Assembly: GCA_963693365.1 (NCBI GenBank)
Contig: CAVNZM010000003.1
Coordinates: forward strand, 9,610,001-9,674,000
Length of the DNA stretch: 64,000 nt
Origin: Amoebidium appalachense
Taxonomy: Eukaryota; Ichthyosporea
Direction: 5' to 3'
Shown: one piece after another, positions 1 through 41,747 of the stretch
Position numbering within the stretch: the stretch's first letter is position 1
How the letters are laid out: the number at the start of each line of letters is the position of its first letter
Translations under genes and position numbers: made by a program
Notes under the pieces: model-generated
Told to the model about the DNA's origin: nothing
Seen by the model: only the letters and a program-made list of their open reading frames with translations
Database searches by the model: none

Positions 1-299
1 CTCTCCCTCTCTCTCTCCCTCTCCCTCTCTCTCCCTCCCTCTCTCTCTCTCTGTCTCCCTCTCTCGCTCTCTTTCGTTCTCTCTCGTTCTCTCCCTCCCT
101 CTCTCTCTCTCTCCCTCTCCCCCTCTCTCCCCCTCTCCCCCCCCCTTCCCCTCCCCCCCCCCCCCCCCCCCTCTCTCTCTCTCCCCCCGCTCCTTTTCCC
201 AAACAATTCCCCCGCCGTTCTTCTTTCTCAGCCGGCTAGGTTTTTTGGGTTGCCTGGTAAGTTTTGAAATGGAGGTCTCGTCTCTGATCTGTCCACCAC

Positions 300-301
300 A
301 G

Positions 302-340
<39 letters not shown>

Positions 341-365
341 CCCTCCCTCCCTCCCCTCCCTTCCC

Positions 366-432
<67 letters not shown>

Positions 433-520
433 CCCTTCTCCCCTCCCCCCCCCCCCCCCCTTCCCCTCCTACCTTCTTTTTCCCCCCCCTTCCCCCCCCC
501 CCCCCCCCCCTGGCCAAACC
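300..520. repeat. Alternating poly-T and poly-C block
   Basis: Runs of T (303-340, 400-432) and C (368-399, 447-460, 491-510) alternate. Any long open frame here is a homopolymer artefact. Confidence 0.9.
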
Positions 521-907
521 CTGTATACACTCTTCTCATCAGCAGGTCTCTAACCCACTCTGCAGAACGTTTTACGCATTTCTCCCCTCGGAGAACTTGG
601 TCGTTGGTGCGTTTTTGTCTGACATCTAACGACTCTGCAGGGTCCCCTGAGACTACTGACACTCTAACATTCCCTCCCCTCTCTTACTTCCCCCCCCCCC
701 CCCTCCCCCTTTCCCTCCTCCTTCCCCTCCCATTTTCTCTGCACACCCAACAGGTCTTAACCAGATCTGCACATCGTTAGTCACAATCTTCTCACATATA
801 TGAGAGAATGATCGTATTGGTACGATTTGTCTAATATCTGACGATTCTGCAGCATCCCTAAGACCCCCCTCCCCCTCCCCCTCCCCCCCCCTCCCCCCCC
901 CCCCCCC

Positions 908-1113
<206 letters not shown>

Positions 1114-1174
1114 GCGCCTGTTGTTTTGCTTGTCATTTGTTGTTCTGGTTGATTACCTGTAATCTTCGCTTATT

Positions 1175-1210
<36 letters not shown>

Positions 1211-1876
1211 GTGCGGGGTTGCACATACCGGTGTCTACTTTTCTTCTTACTGTTTTTCTCTCCACACACTTCATCTGTCCACTTCTGCATACCCCCTTTC
1301 ATAGCTATAGACACACTTCACACATTGCGTTACGCGCACGCATGCACACACCGCTCTGTTGGCGACAGCTCCCTTGGAACCCATGCGGCATGTTACCCGC
1401 CGGCGTAACATAACTCGGACTATCGGTTTGGCTTTTTTCAAGCCCAAAGCAATGGGTGATACCATATTTCCGGCTGACATCCGGGGGCATAGCTTTCCGT
1501 TCGAAGACGATAAAGTTCCGCCCTAGTAAGCGTGTTACTACCCTGCGGCGTGGGTCAAATCTCATATTTTCCCCTCTGATTACGAATTCTGTGGCCTTCG
1601 GGACTTAATTCTTTTCAGCTGGTGTAGTATGTTAGCCAGGGAAGTATCGACTTAGGTATCGACGGGGGAGCTTCCTAGAAGCCCCGTCTCCTGAGTTCCT
1701 ATCTATATTTTTCTTGCTTCTGCTTACTGCTGCAACTTTAACCCCCGGCCTTTCCCACTGCCCTTGCCTGCATAAGCAACCCTGCTCGTCTCTGATCAAG
1801 ACGGGTGACCTACTCATGTTCAAGTGAAACAGTATCTGAGTTGGGTTTCGTTAACGAGGGGAATAGGTCGAAACTC

Positions 1877-2011
1877 GGGTACTGTGGATGACGTGGGCCC
1901 CCCCTGAGGATGGGCTCTGCTTATTATGCATACTCTTTATGTATGGCTTGCATTCTGCATCGTGTTATCCGTTTGTTCTTGTGTACTTCGTACTTTTTGA
2001 CGCATTCAAAA
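1877..2011 (+). mobile_element. Intronic interspersed element, type A, full length
   Basis: This is a complete copy of a roughly 135-base repeat. It begins GGTACTGTGG, contains TGAGGATGGGCTCTGCTTAT, and ends at GACGCATTCAAA just before a poly-C run. The copy at 49449-49580 (other strand) matches it with one visible difference, and 16981-17067 matches its last 87 bases exactly. It lies upstream of the first recognised peptidase exon in the same orientation as that gene. No transposase or long open frame is visible, so it is non-autonomous or of unknown mechanism. Confidence 0.8.
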
Positions 2012-2129
2012 CCCCCCCCCCCCCTTCCCCCCCCCTACTTTCCCCACATTTCCCTCCTGCCCCCCACAATCCCTCCCCTTTCCCCCCCCCACAATCCCCC
2101 CTCCTCCCCTCCCCCCTCCCCCTTTACAG

Positions 2130-3066
2130 GCACCAGTCATCTACCCAATTATCCCACCCACACCTACCCTCTCCGTCTATCGTCCGCTTGAGGGTTGGAA
2201 TGACGTATGCACCGTGCCGGGAACAAGTGAGGGACTTAGTATTTCACGTGGGGGAAAAGGTGTCGTGTGGAGGGTGATGGAGAACGTGGTCCCGGAAGAA
2301 GCAGAAAGGGGAGAGTATTGGCTGGTGGAGTTGGAGAAGGGGGCTGTACCGAGACAACTTACGAAGGTGAGTTGCTTTCTTTTTTTTTTCTTTTTTCTTT
2401 CTTTTCTTTTTTTTTTTTTTTTGGGAGAGTGTCTTTTTGTGTTGTGTTTTTGCATGTTTGTGGTATGTTGTTCCTTTGTGGGTTTGAATTGAGACTGTGT
2501 GGTGCATGCTATCTCCCCCCCCCCCCCCCCCCCCCCCTCCCCCCCCTTCCCCCAACACACCCACACACCCAAAGCAGTTATGTTAGCGTGTTTGCATGTA
2601 TGTCCGCATGCACATACATATCTTCCACCCAACGTCCACCACATATCCTCGGGGGGGGGGGGGGGGGGGGGGGGGGGGTTTGGATGGAAAGGACGGAAAA
2701 GAGGTAGAGATAAGTGAATGTCTATAACACAACTTCAATTTCTTTCAATGCAGGGAGCAGGACGTGTAGGCCTATGTCGTCTCAGCCCCGACTGCACCCA
2801 TGTGGTTTACTGTGCCAACTACAGCAGAGAGAGGCCCATCACCACACACACAGACCTGTGGGCTCTGCCCTTCAGACAGGACGGGCACGATGTGCCTCTC
2901 AGGCTCACACGTACGTGTCTTTATTTACCCCCCCCCCCCCCCCCCCCCCCCCCCTCCCCTTCTCCATCCCCCCCTCTCCCCCCCCTCCCACTGCGCCCTT
3001 TAACCCCCTCCCCCCCCCTCCTCCCCCCCCCCCCCCCAACTTCTCTCTCTCTCTCTTTCCCTCCCT

Positions 3067-3101
<35 letters not shown>

Positions 3102-3405
3102 ATGCTCCCCTTCCCATTCCCCCTCGCCTCCCCCCCCCCCCGGGGGGGGGGGGGGGGGGGGGTTCGTAGCCCATTCCTAGACTGACATTTCCTCTCTGCA
3201 TTTGCCGATAGGCTATCGTCTTTCGTTTTGGTTTTGTTATGTGCCCTTCTTCCCATGTTTCTGGCGCTCAAGCCACATTGGGAATTCGTTAATGAAAAAG
3301 GAATGTGTGCGTGTGCGTGTGTGCGTGTGTGCGTGCGTGTGTGCGTGCGTGCCTGCGTGCGTGCATGCGTGCGTGCGTGCGTGAGAGTGGGGGGGGGGGG
3401 GGGAG

Positions 3406-3468
<63 letters not shown>

Positions 3469-4338
3469 TGAGAGGCGGCAGAAGACGGAGGGGTGGGTGA
3501 AAAGGGGGGAGGGGGCCAGGGATAGAGGGAGGGGGGAAGGGGGAAAGCATTTGACCAGACCATTAACTGCCTCTTTCGACCAATCAGAGGACGAGGTATC
3601 AGTGGAGGATTTTGATTGGACCGGTGACCCCACCGACTCACTTCTTTGGGTGTCAACGATACGCGGAACAGAGAGAGTCTCGGAGATTATTTCGGCAGTT
3701 GAACCTGCTGCAAATAGAAAAAGGATTGAACCAAGGTAGGTCCAATCTTGTCTCTGACCTTTTTTTCTTTCCCGGGGAGGGGGGTGAGGGGGGGGGGGGG
3801 GGGGGGGGGAGGGGGGAGTGAAGGGAAGTGAGGGAGGATGGGTGGGTGAGAGGGACAGAGAGGGGAGGGGGGGGGGGGGGGGGGGGGGAGTGAAGGGAAG
3901 TGAGGGAGGATGGGTGGGTGAGAGGGACAGAGAGGGAGGGGGGGGAGGGGGGGGAGCAGGGGGGGATGTGTTTTGCATACAACAAAGAAATATTCATGAT
4001 ACGAAATGCTGACCTTTCCACCCCATCTTACCCCTTCCAATATTCCCTACCCCCTCCCCTCCCCCCCCCGCCCCCCTCCCCCCTCCCTCCCTCTTTTCCC
4101 TTTCCCGCCTTTCTTTATCGGATAAAAATCCCCTTGACAATCCTATACACCCGAACACACCCACCCACACGCACGCCCACACCCACACAAATACCGACCG
4201 ACACACTAAGAATGCACAAACACACTCACGTACACACATACACAAACACACGTGTAACACACATACCAACACCTACACACACACACACATACTCACCCAT
4301 TCTCCCCCCTCTCCTCTTCCCCCTCCCCCCCCCCCCCC

Positions 4339-4371
<33 letters not shown>

Positions 4372-4530
4372 GCGTCCCTCCCCCCCCCCCCCCCCCCCCC
4401 CCCCCAAATCCCCCTTCCCCTTCCCCACCCCCACCCCAACCCCTCTTTACCTTCCCTCCTCGCCACCCCCTCTCCCCCGCCCCGCCCCCCACTCACCCAC
4501 CAACCCACCCACCCACCCACCCCCTCCCCC

Positions 4531-4591
<61 letters not shown>

Positions 4592-5332
4592 GCTCATCCA
4601 GCCAACCCCTCCCCCCTCTCCCCCTCCCCCCTTCCCTTCCCCTCCCCCTCCCTCCCCCCCCCCCCACCCACCCACCCAACCACCCAACCACCCACACGTA
4701 CCCACACCCACACACACACCCACACACACACACACACACAGCATTAAGCACCATGTATGCTGGAATAATGGTACCCCATTTGCTTATGCCACGGAGAGCA
4801 TAAGTGAGTTTGTGAGTCTGTGGGTGGATGGGAGGAGAATTGACCTTCCACATCCAGAGGGGTTCGACGATTTTGTGGTATGTGGGGTTGTGAATATGGC
4901 GATGGATACACCTGTTTATAACACGAATCTTGCCTACGTTTTTTATTAAAGAAGTATATTATCATTATTTCAAATGAGATATAATTCTGTTTTGACCACA
5001 ACAGGGAAATATACCTCAATCTTTACATAGATATGCACAAACAGGAGAAGGAAAAGACATCACTTTGCTTTTCCTTTTCCACAACATACTACAAAAAGAC
5101 GTCCCCGTTCTCCTCTTGATTCCCAAGCGCCTGTAAGGATGTGATCTAATTCCTATACCCTCTCCCTCTATTTCACCAACAGACCTGCAATATCCGGCTT
5201 ACTTCCATTATGTGTAACAAATCCCCCCCCTCCCCCCCCCCCCCTCTACCCCCCAACCCCCTCCAAGAGTCCACTCCACCCAACACGCGAAACAATCCAC
5301 TGCCCCTCCCCCCCCCCCCCCCCCCCCCGGCC

Positions 5333-5395
<63 letters not shown>

Positions 5396-6246
5396 CCCCC
5401 CCACCCACAACCAACCACACCTAACCCGCTCCCCCCCTACGCCCCTCTCCCCGTCCTCCCCACCCCCTTCCCCACCTCCCTCCCCCCCCCCCCCCCCCCC
5501 CCCCTCTTCCCTCTCCTCCCCTCCCCTCCCCATCTCCCACCCCCCTCTCTCCCCCCCCCCTCTCCCCCCTCCCCTCCCCCTTTAACGTCCCCCCTCCCCC
5601 CTCCCCCCCCTCCCCCCCCCCCCCCCCACACACACAGGTAGAGAAAGTTCACTGGCAGTCAGACGACGGACTCGACATCACGGGTCTTCTCTGCTCCCTC
5701 CGTGACACCCCCCCCACGTCCACCCTACTCGTACACGTGCATGGTGGGCCGGCTGTCGCTTTTGCCGAAGATCGGAGCATATCTGCAAACAGTACTAGAT
5801 ATCCATACCGTCACCTACTTGGGGCTGGCTATCGGATATTGCAGCCCATGTACAGGGGTACTCTGGGCTTTGGCGACGTGTTCGCTCAGGCAAATATCAG
5901 GAGGCAAGGTTTCTTGGAGAGTGGTATGTCTTCCGCTCCCCCCCCCCCCCCCCCCCCCCCCCCCTTGTATCCTTTCCCAGCTGTCCCGTCTCTTCTCCGT
6001 CCCCCCCCCCCCCCCCCCCCTCCCCTCCCCTCCCCCCGTCCCTCCCCCCACCACCAACCACCACCACCACGCACACAAAAAAAGGAAACAAACAAAAATA
6101 CACCCTCAAATCAGAGAATCTCTTACCACCTGCTCCTCCATTCTCTCTCCTCACCGAGCACCCTTGGCCCGTGGCTCTCCTCCTTCATTCACCACGTTCA
6201 TGTGCTACTGTATCCTTCAACTATATTTTCTTTGCCGTAGTGCTCG

Positions 6247-6310
<64 letters not shown>

Positions 6311-7128
6311 ACGCCCGCGCGCTCGCCCACCCCAACCCAACCCAACCCCCGTTAAATGACCATTTCATGCCCTGATATTCAGCAATTATTTCGTATCCCG
6401 TATATCCGCCAACTGTTTCATATCCTGCACATCCCAACGACTGTCGTAACGCGTATATACCCACCCGTACCATTTCATATTCCGTATATCCTCCGACTCT
6501 TTCAGATTTCCACCAGCTATTTTATATCCCGTCTATCTTCCTTCTATTTCATATCTCGTATATCCAGCATCTATTTATAGCCCCTAACCCCCCTCTTTAA
6601 CCCTTTACAGGTGACCTCGGAGACATTCTTGCCGGCATCGATTATCTCCTCGAAAGCGGCAAAGTGGAATGCAGCACGCGATTGGGCGTTTTCGGCGGCA
6701 GTTTTGGCGGGTTTATGACCATACGGTCCCTAGCAACGACCAATCGTTTCAAGGCGGGAGTAGCCATGTATGGGTTTGTGCATCTGCGTTGGATGTCGTA
6801 CGAGGGGGGGGATTTCACATGGGAAGATGAATACTGCGGGGAGAGAGTGTGGCCCCTCCCGGAAGAAAACACCACATCTGATAACTTTCCGCATTTAGGG
6901 AAAATCACCGCGCCGACGCTTTTTCTTCACGGAACAGATGATGATATTTGCCCGTTTTCACAGTCTGCGGTGGCGTTTCGTGCCCTGCACACGAGAGAGG
7001 TCCCCACTGGGTTAATTGCTTACCCTGGGGAGAAACATGGGTTTGTTAAGAAGGAAAACAGGAGGGATAGAGATAGACGGGTGCTTGCCTGGTTTTTGGA
7101 GTTTTTGCCACCCACAGATCTGGAGTAG
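2130..7128 (+). CDS. Prolyl oligopeptidase family (S9) serine peptidase, 5'-partial
   Basis: Six exons join in phase: 2130-2366, 2754-2910, 3588-3735, 4742-4877, 5638-5923, 6611-7128 (1,482 bases; 493 residues plus TAG). The first listed exon has no start, so the N-terminus is missing. Residues 1 to about 225 look like beta-propeller blades. Residues from about 227 form the alpha/beta hydrolase, with a V-H-G-G-P segment in exon 5. The nucleophile motif G-G-S-F-G-G is at 350-355 (Ser352), the acid lies in H-G-T-D-D-D (Asp431-433), and the base is in G-E-K-H-G-F (His464), so the triad looks intact. Family members cleave short peptides, after proline or, in the acylaminoacyl-peptidase branch, an N-acylated residue; the substrate here is not decided. 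It is convergent with the deiminase fusion gene. Confidence 0.9.
3817..3944 (+). repeat. Tandem duplication in a peptidase intron
   Basis: A segment beginning GGAGTGAAGGGAAGTGAGGG occurs twice (about 3817-3866 and 3889-3944), each copy bordered by poly-G. It lies in the intron between 3735 and 4742. Confidence 0.85.
6249..6308 (+). repeat. Uninterrupted poly-C of about 60 bases
   Basis: This is the longest pure C run I see. It lies in the last intron of the peptidase gene (5924-6610). The same intron also holds a degenerate array of 'TTTCATATCC.CGTATATCC' units at about 6360-6570. Confidence 0.95.
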
Positions 7129-7926
7129 AGTAAAAGGTGTCTATATATATGACCCCGAGTGGAGTAGAATGTGGCTATAGAGGTCAGTGTGATGAGTGAA
7201 GGTATATTGAGTGGAAGTAGGCCTGTGTGATTATGTACATAGGTACAGGGGTAGGCCGAATTTGAGATTACGTGAAGTTTGACTCCAGCCAGCTAGAATT
7301 TCATTTCCAGACCCCCCTAAGCCACAAGAACAAAGGGAAATACTATTAGTTTTCATATTTATGCCGTGGGGGCTAGCAAGCGAGAATTATAAATTTCCCG
7401 AAAGTTCACGCACTAGAACATGCGATACATGTGTGACATAGGTATGAAGTATTGATTTCGGCAATTTTCTTTCTCAAATAATGTAACAATAACATGGCCA
7501 CACACAAGGCACAAATCGGTAAAGTCACCCCCAGCACACCCACACACACTAATAAATACACACACACACCCCACTTGAGCATCCGGTTATATTTATGTGA
7601 TCTTCACAGACTATTTTGATTCCTTTCTTCATAGGTGCCACACAGTGACACAGTTACCACCACCATGTAACGTGCTACACATAGCTTAACTATAGGTCTT
7701 AATCAAGATCCGGGCATTTACCGGACTAACAGAAAAAAAAATGCACACCTAGGTGCTTTAAAGACCTATCATATACCAGTTTCTTGGTTCTGTATACACA
7801 TAGTCAACTATGACAATATTCTCCGAAGGGAAAGAGATAAACAGCCTGATTAGAAAGGGTATAGTTAGTCTGTCCAAAGCATTTTGGGTGAGACCACTGC
7901 AATACACATACGCATGTGCGCAACAC

Positions 7927-7964
<38 letters not shown>

Positions 7965-8202
7965 ACCCCCACCCACCCATGCACCCACTTGGGGGGCGGG
8001 GCGCAAAGCACACACTCTAACCCCCCCCTTCCCCCTCCTTCCCCCAATACACGCAAAATCTATTAAAAAAACGAACATGGAACGAAGAGAAGAGATGAAA
8101 CCTACACGGTACCTATCATCACCCCAGCCACCAAATCTATCAGGCAAGCAACACGTATAAAGGTCTTGGCCCGCAGAGACGAACCAAATGGATACACCAT
8201 AT
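7129..8202. other. Convergent intergenic region
   Basis: The peptidase gene enters from the left and the deiminase fusion from the right. An AATAAA-containing stretch near 7551 could serve the peptidase transcript. A poly-C block at 7929-7964 is followed by C-rich sequence. I see no gene. Confidence 0.7.
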
Positions 8203-24042
<15,840 letters not shown>

Positions 24043-24702
24043 TCTCTTCTCTTCTCAGTAACACAGTTTGATGATATATAACGCTCTCGTTGTGTAGCTA
24101 GCTTGGTTAGTTCTTTTAACCCCTTCTTAGAACCGTCAATAACGTTTGTCGACGTTACTACATGTACATAGGGGTTGGGGTCAAAGTGGCTTTGAAACTG
24201 TGTTTTGTTGTCATTCTGACCAGCTATGATGTCATGAGTGCCAGTGCTTGGCGCTAATCTACTTGCATGATACCAACCCACTTAAAGGTTTAGTGTTTTA
24301 ACAAAATAAAGTTTAAAACAACTAAAGGACTGTTAAACGAATCAAAAGCACTTTTCAGTTTGATAATAAGTGTAACCGTCTAGAGCAAATGCTGCACACA
24401 TGTATGATTGGTTCATTAGACACATTACCCATATATGGCTAAAGAATAATTGTCGTATCCAATAGCAGCAAGCCTCGCGGCCCTCGCCACAGTCACCGTG
24501 CTGACAGAGTCATTTTTCAAGTATCGAGTCTGCCACTTTGTGACGTCACATTTGCTTCAAGACAGATCAATCTGGGCCTATGGTGAAGGGTAAAAATACA
24601 ATCAAAAGCGTACACATTTAGACTACCCCAACCCAGGCTGTCTGTATCCTGGCTCTGAACATCAATCAGTCCTGTCACAATCTCTAGTTGGAAGTTTTCG
24701 CC
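24043..24702. promoter_or_regulatory. Shared divergent promoter region with a CRE-like palindrome
   Basis: These 660 bases separate the start codons of the deiminase fusion (minus) and the LYR protein (plus). The region is free of microsatellites. It contains the palindrome TGACGTCA at 24541-24548 and ATTGG/CCAAT pentamers near 24410 and 24457. I see no convincing TATA box for either gene. Confidence 0.5.
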
Positions 24703-28476
<3,774 letters not shown>

Positions 28477-28557
28477 TGGGGAAATGTTGATTTGGGTTTA
28501 CGACCATGGAACGAATCGAAGGATGTATGCCATTCTGCATAGTAATTGCCGCGTAAA

Positions 28558-28596
<39 letters not shown>

Positions 28597-29227
28597 CTGC
28601 ACCCGTTCGTGTATACTGGAGTCTTCTTATGTTCTGAGGAGCTGAAGAGGTGAAATAATGATATCAAATGCAAGAGAGCTGTATGTGTTTTATGATTATA
28701 GCTATAGATCTATGCACGAACTACTGTGATGTACAGACATGTAGAGAGAGAGTATTGCTTTTTGACATACTGAGGTTTTCTCGATCAACCCCTTCTCCAG
28801 TCAACAACGAGATTCCATCAGCCTTGCTTGCCCCCCCCCCCCCCCCCCCCCCCCCCCGCGTGCCCCGGGTGGTCCCCTTTCTTCTGCATGGCCATTGCCC
28901 TTGCATTTTAAGTGTCTTTTTCTTTCTTTCTTTTCTGTTTTTCCGGTGGAGTAAAATAGTTTTTTTTTCCGGCACTGATTTGTAGGTGCTTGTATGTGTC
29001 TTCCCAAAGTCTTAGAAATGAGCTGGCGCTGGCCGCCTAGCACGATAATACTATTAGGTTAATAACTTCGACGTTTTATATTGATTGGTTGCAGTAAAGC
29101 AGTAAACCCTGCGGTGCATAGCACATGAAAATGGATTTTTTGAACCCCCCTCACACAGAATCTTGGGCGTAATTAGTGGAGTCCCTGATCGATGGTTTGA
29201 GCATATGATCATTTGGTGGTCCCCCCC

Positions 29228-29258
<31 letters not shown>

Positions 29259-29678
29259 ACACACACACACCACCACCACCACCAACACCCCCATCCCCCC
29301 TCCGCCTGGGGCTCCACCCGAGCCACCACAAAAAAAAAAAAAGAAAGAAAAACAGACAACTTGTTAGTACCCGATCCCCAGCCGGCGCGAATACCGCCAC
29401 TTGCACCACACCCACGTACGCAGACCCACACGCAGTACCGGGTACACTGTAAGTGTGTAGCACACCGCGTTGAGCTTCATGATTGAATTTTACACACTAC
29501 GCGCAAACACAGGGACTGTCTAAAATTCTTGCTGGCAAGGCTTGCCAACTTTTAATGCGCTGTTTGTACATATGTATCCTCGGTTGCGGTGGTTGTGGTC
29601 GTGGTTGTTGTTGTTGTTTGGGGGGGGGTGAGAGAGATCTGTTTAAAAAAAACCATGGGGTGGGTTTTGGGGCCGGCC

Positions 29679-29723
<45 letters not shown>

Positions 29724-30072
29724 GGACAAGGGACCAAAGCGAAATTTTTTGGAAGAACGGGCAAGCTCAAGATACGAATAAGGTGGATCAAAAAGCTTTT
29801 TGGGAGAATCGCTATAGAGAGTGTATGAAAATGTGAAAGGGAAAGGACATGTGCATGTATGCTTTTGTGGTCCGACGGTGCACGTGTGCGCGCTGCTGAT
29901 GTGTGTGCGTACGTGAGAAGTGTGTGTGCCGGAGGGGACGAGAGTCTTTGTGGGAATCTTGCTTCCCTCGTGCGGTAGTCCCGGAACGTTTTCGGGTGGG
30001 TTTGTGTGGGAGGATGATCCTTGGGTGTGTCGGGAGATCTCATCCGACTCCCACGGCACCGCCATGAGGCGC

Positions 30073-30173
<101 letters not shown>

Positions 30174-30428
30174 GTTGTCACCAACATCACAACATGTGAT
30201 TGCACTCATACATGTGTGCTGTGCCAACTTTGGTGGAAATTTCACTGACACTGAAACTCCCGAGCCTCCCGAGGACCTGATGTAGCGAATGATTGGAGGA
30301 AAGTCAGAAATGGCGCGCTTTTCAATTTAGGCAATCGTTTCTGTCATATGATCCGTGCGCACTGCTTTGCCGAGCAGTGCCGAGCAGTTTGTGTTTTGGC
30401 ACTGAGAGGCCTCCTGGGAAAGCCACTG

Positions 30429-30436
30429 TATATAAG
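30429..30436 (+). promoter_or_regulatory. Candidate TATA box
   Basis: TATATAAG lies about 210 bases upstream of the aldo-keto reductase start. The surrounding 300 bases are free of simple repeats, as expected of a promoter. The functional call is inferred from position only. Confidence 0.4.
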
Positions 30437-30646
30437 GCGTTTCTGTTCCCCGCGGCCGAGGAATTCGAATCCTGTCGTGCGTAACACAACCGCGGACTAG
30501 TAATTGGATTGAGCGGGGCAAACAAAAACTTGAACGATCCTCAATAGCAAAAATTGAGAATACTTTCGCACATCTGGCGTATGGTAGGGCAACTCCCCTA
30601 ACGGCAAGAGGAACTTCCGAAATTTGTCTGCCCTGAGGAGGTTCGG

Positions 30647-39796
<9,150 letters not shown>

Positions 39797-41069
39797 TATG
39801 AAGGTCTTTAATATAGATGTTAGTTTATTTATTATTTTTAAGAAAAAATAAACACATGATATACCTATCTGGTGTTGCCTGATGATATGTAACACGTGTA
39901 CCCAAAAAGGGGTCAATAATGATGATGATTCTAACTGGTGGTGTTTGTTTCGTGTTGAGGATTCGATGTGGCCGAGGAGGGGGGGAACCCAACCATATGC
40001 ATATCGTGGGACGGGGGGAGGGGGGAGGGGAGGGGGGGGGGGGAGGGGGGCAGGATATCATCCAATGGCATCAGGTATTGCTTTATTAAAGTTTGTCATC
40101 GACGAGTATCCAATTAATAGATAGTGGCGACAGACGTGTTCCGAAGTTTCCGGATACACACTGTAAAAAACAATAATGGTGAACCTGACGTGCACACGTG
40201 TATACGGTACGTGCAAGTGCACACGCACATGTACACGTGCTTTGCTACACCATCGATCGATGCAGCACACGCCTACATACCAAGGCCTCCCAAATAGTGC
40301 TATTAAGGAGGCCTAGTAGGCCCTGCTACATAATCCTGCCGTGCGTGTCAGACGCCGTGTCTTGCCGTTCCCGAGGGTTTCGTTCGCATCTACCAATTAC
40401 TGGCCAAATTCCACAGGGCATTCCGAAGTCGACTCTCGGTCCCCGCGGGTTGCTGCCACTCGAAGACTCTCACCTTTTATGCCGACTCTCATTAGTGGTT
40501 TCATCTCTCGTCTCTCTTCTCTTTTTCATCACACCCTGCCAAATGGTTCCTGTAAAGTTTTTGAAGTCGCGAGCGTATACGTAGCAACGCCAAAGTTTGG
40601 CCTGGATTCCGATGTGGAGATCGTGTACTGCAGCTTGCATAGCGACAAGCAGGACATGTACAGTCGCAAAACTGTACATATATATATATGAGTACTAATA
40701 TCTCTGCAATGCTCCTCTCTACTGAACAATTACGTATTTAGAAATCCGGATAAATAGGAAATTATCTAAATCGTGATCCCAGATTCCATTGATTCCGGAG
40801 CGTCGATCTGATTGGTTTAAGGTCAGTGCGAGGGCACCATGGTTTGAAATCCAACATCCACTGTCCAAGCCTAGCTCGATAACAATTTGAATGAATATTC
40901 GATGGACATTGTCTTTCTTTAACTAGAATTGGATAATACATTCAAATTTCATGCATATAAGTACATATTCTTGACATTCCATCTGATTTACACTTACAGT
41001 GCTTGCTTTCAAGAGCAGTGTCGCAAGCCCGGGCCGGGCAGGGTTGCAGCTGTGCGATCTCGGAATACG

Positions 41070-41184
41070 ATTGGTTGGCTATCAAAGCCTCCGTCCTATT
41101 GGATGTCAGGCTTTTCCTGAGAGACTATCTGTAATCCTATTGGACGATGTATTCGCGGACTGGCATCCGCGCAGGTATATAAAG
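41070..41184 (+). promoter_or_regulatory. CCAAT/TATA promoter
   Basis: Three ATTGG pentamers (reverse CCAAT boxes) at 41070-41074, 41098-41102 and 41139-41143 precede TATATAAAG at 41176-41184. The arrangement resembles the promoters of the small-protein gene pair near 62500 and 63017. The start codon of the transporter fragment lies about 160 bases downstream of the TATA element. Confidence 0.6.
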
Positions 41185-41265
41185 CAGCCGGACCATCCTC
41201 AGATAGTACCGGAGGATCAGAGATCTCAAACCACCTCCTGCGAACCTCTCTACTCTCGATCCGCT

Positions 41266-41271
41266 ATGTAG
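41266..41271 (+). promoter_or_regulatory. Start-stop upstream ORF (ATG TAG)
   Basis: The first ATG after the TATA element is immediately followed by TAG. If transcription starts near 41205, this minimal upstream ORF would lie in the leader 72 bases before the main start at 41343 and could lower translation. It is also possible that an intron ending at the AG near 41290 removes it. Confidence 0.4.
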
Positions 41272-41342
41272 AAGTGATTGTCTCTTACAGAGGTCACAGG
41301 ACCGAATCCTGCCTCTGCTCCACATTTATTCTGATATTCTGT

Positions 41343-41747
41343 ATGGTGGGTATTGCCGAAATTCTCATCAACCCCCTGATGATTTTCATCAGTTACGACC
41401 AGGTCCCACCCCGTGCCCGCTCGCTCGCACAGGCGTTCAACGTTCTCGCATCCGGTTTTTCAAGCGGGTTCACCACTTGCATTACAAGACTCATGGCACC
41501 GTTCTATGGTACCGGTGACAATCTGAACAACGGCGGTCATCTCAAACACTTTTACGCCGTAGGTCTGGGTTGTTCACTTCTCGGTATTCCGTTGGTTCTT
41601 GGTGTTAGCAGGACGGTTGTTGAGAAGGATTTCACGTCCGGCGAATCGCATATGACCGCTTTGGAACTTGCTGCAGAGGCTATGGAGGATAATTTGAAGG
41701 GCAAGGCTGACTCGGATTTCTCTCTGCCTGTCGGTGACAAGTACTAG
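41343..41747 (+). CDS. C-terminal fragment of a POT-family peptide transporter
   Basis: This is an uninterrupted 134-residue frame. It matches the last transmembrane segments of proton-dependent oligopeptide transporters: G-I-A-E-I-L-I-N-P, then Y-D-Q-V-P-P-R-A-R-S-L-A-Q-A, a glycine/serine-rich helix, L-N-N-G, H-F-Y and a final hydrophobic helix, followed by a hydrophilic tail of about 45 residues. A full POT protein has 12 or more helices and over 400 residues; the rest is not in the 1.5 kb upstream. The frame stays open back to 41274 and an AG at 41290 could be an acceptor, so it may be a last exon. A stand-alone truncated gene or a relic is the better reading given the promoter. Lack of introns contrasts with every larger neighbour. 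Confidence 0.65.
   Translation: MVGIAEILINPLMIFISYDQVPPRARSLAQAFNVLASGFSSGFTTCITRLMAPFYGTGDNLNNGGHLKHFYAVGLGCSLLGIPLVLGVSRTVVEKDFTSGESHMTALELAAEAMEDNLKGKADSDFSLPVGDKY

Larger units (their letters stand above)
39797..41342. other. Intergenic region and promoter upstream of the transporter fragment
   Basis: After the reductase stop there is an AATAAA at about 39846. The region is mostly free of simple repeats, except a G-rich stretch at 40013-40052. No exon with transporter similarity is visible. An open frame at 40341-40691 is not recognised. Confidence 0.6.

Noticed and set aside
5182-5214. Possible small exon in the peptidase gene after an AG at 5181
   Set aside because: Its donors leave the wrong phase for exon 5638-5923, while skipping it keeps the frame.
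30455-30490. tRNA-like TTCGAATCC motif
   Set aside because: No matching acceptor stem, D-arm or anticodon arm lies upstream at the proper spacing.
40341-40691. Candidate N-terminal exons of the POT transporter
   Set aside because: The frame has no transmembrane pattern or POT motifs and no consistent junction to 41291.
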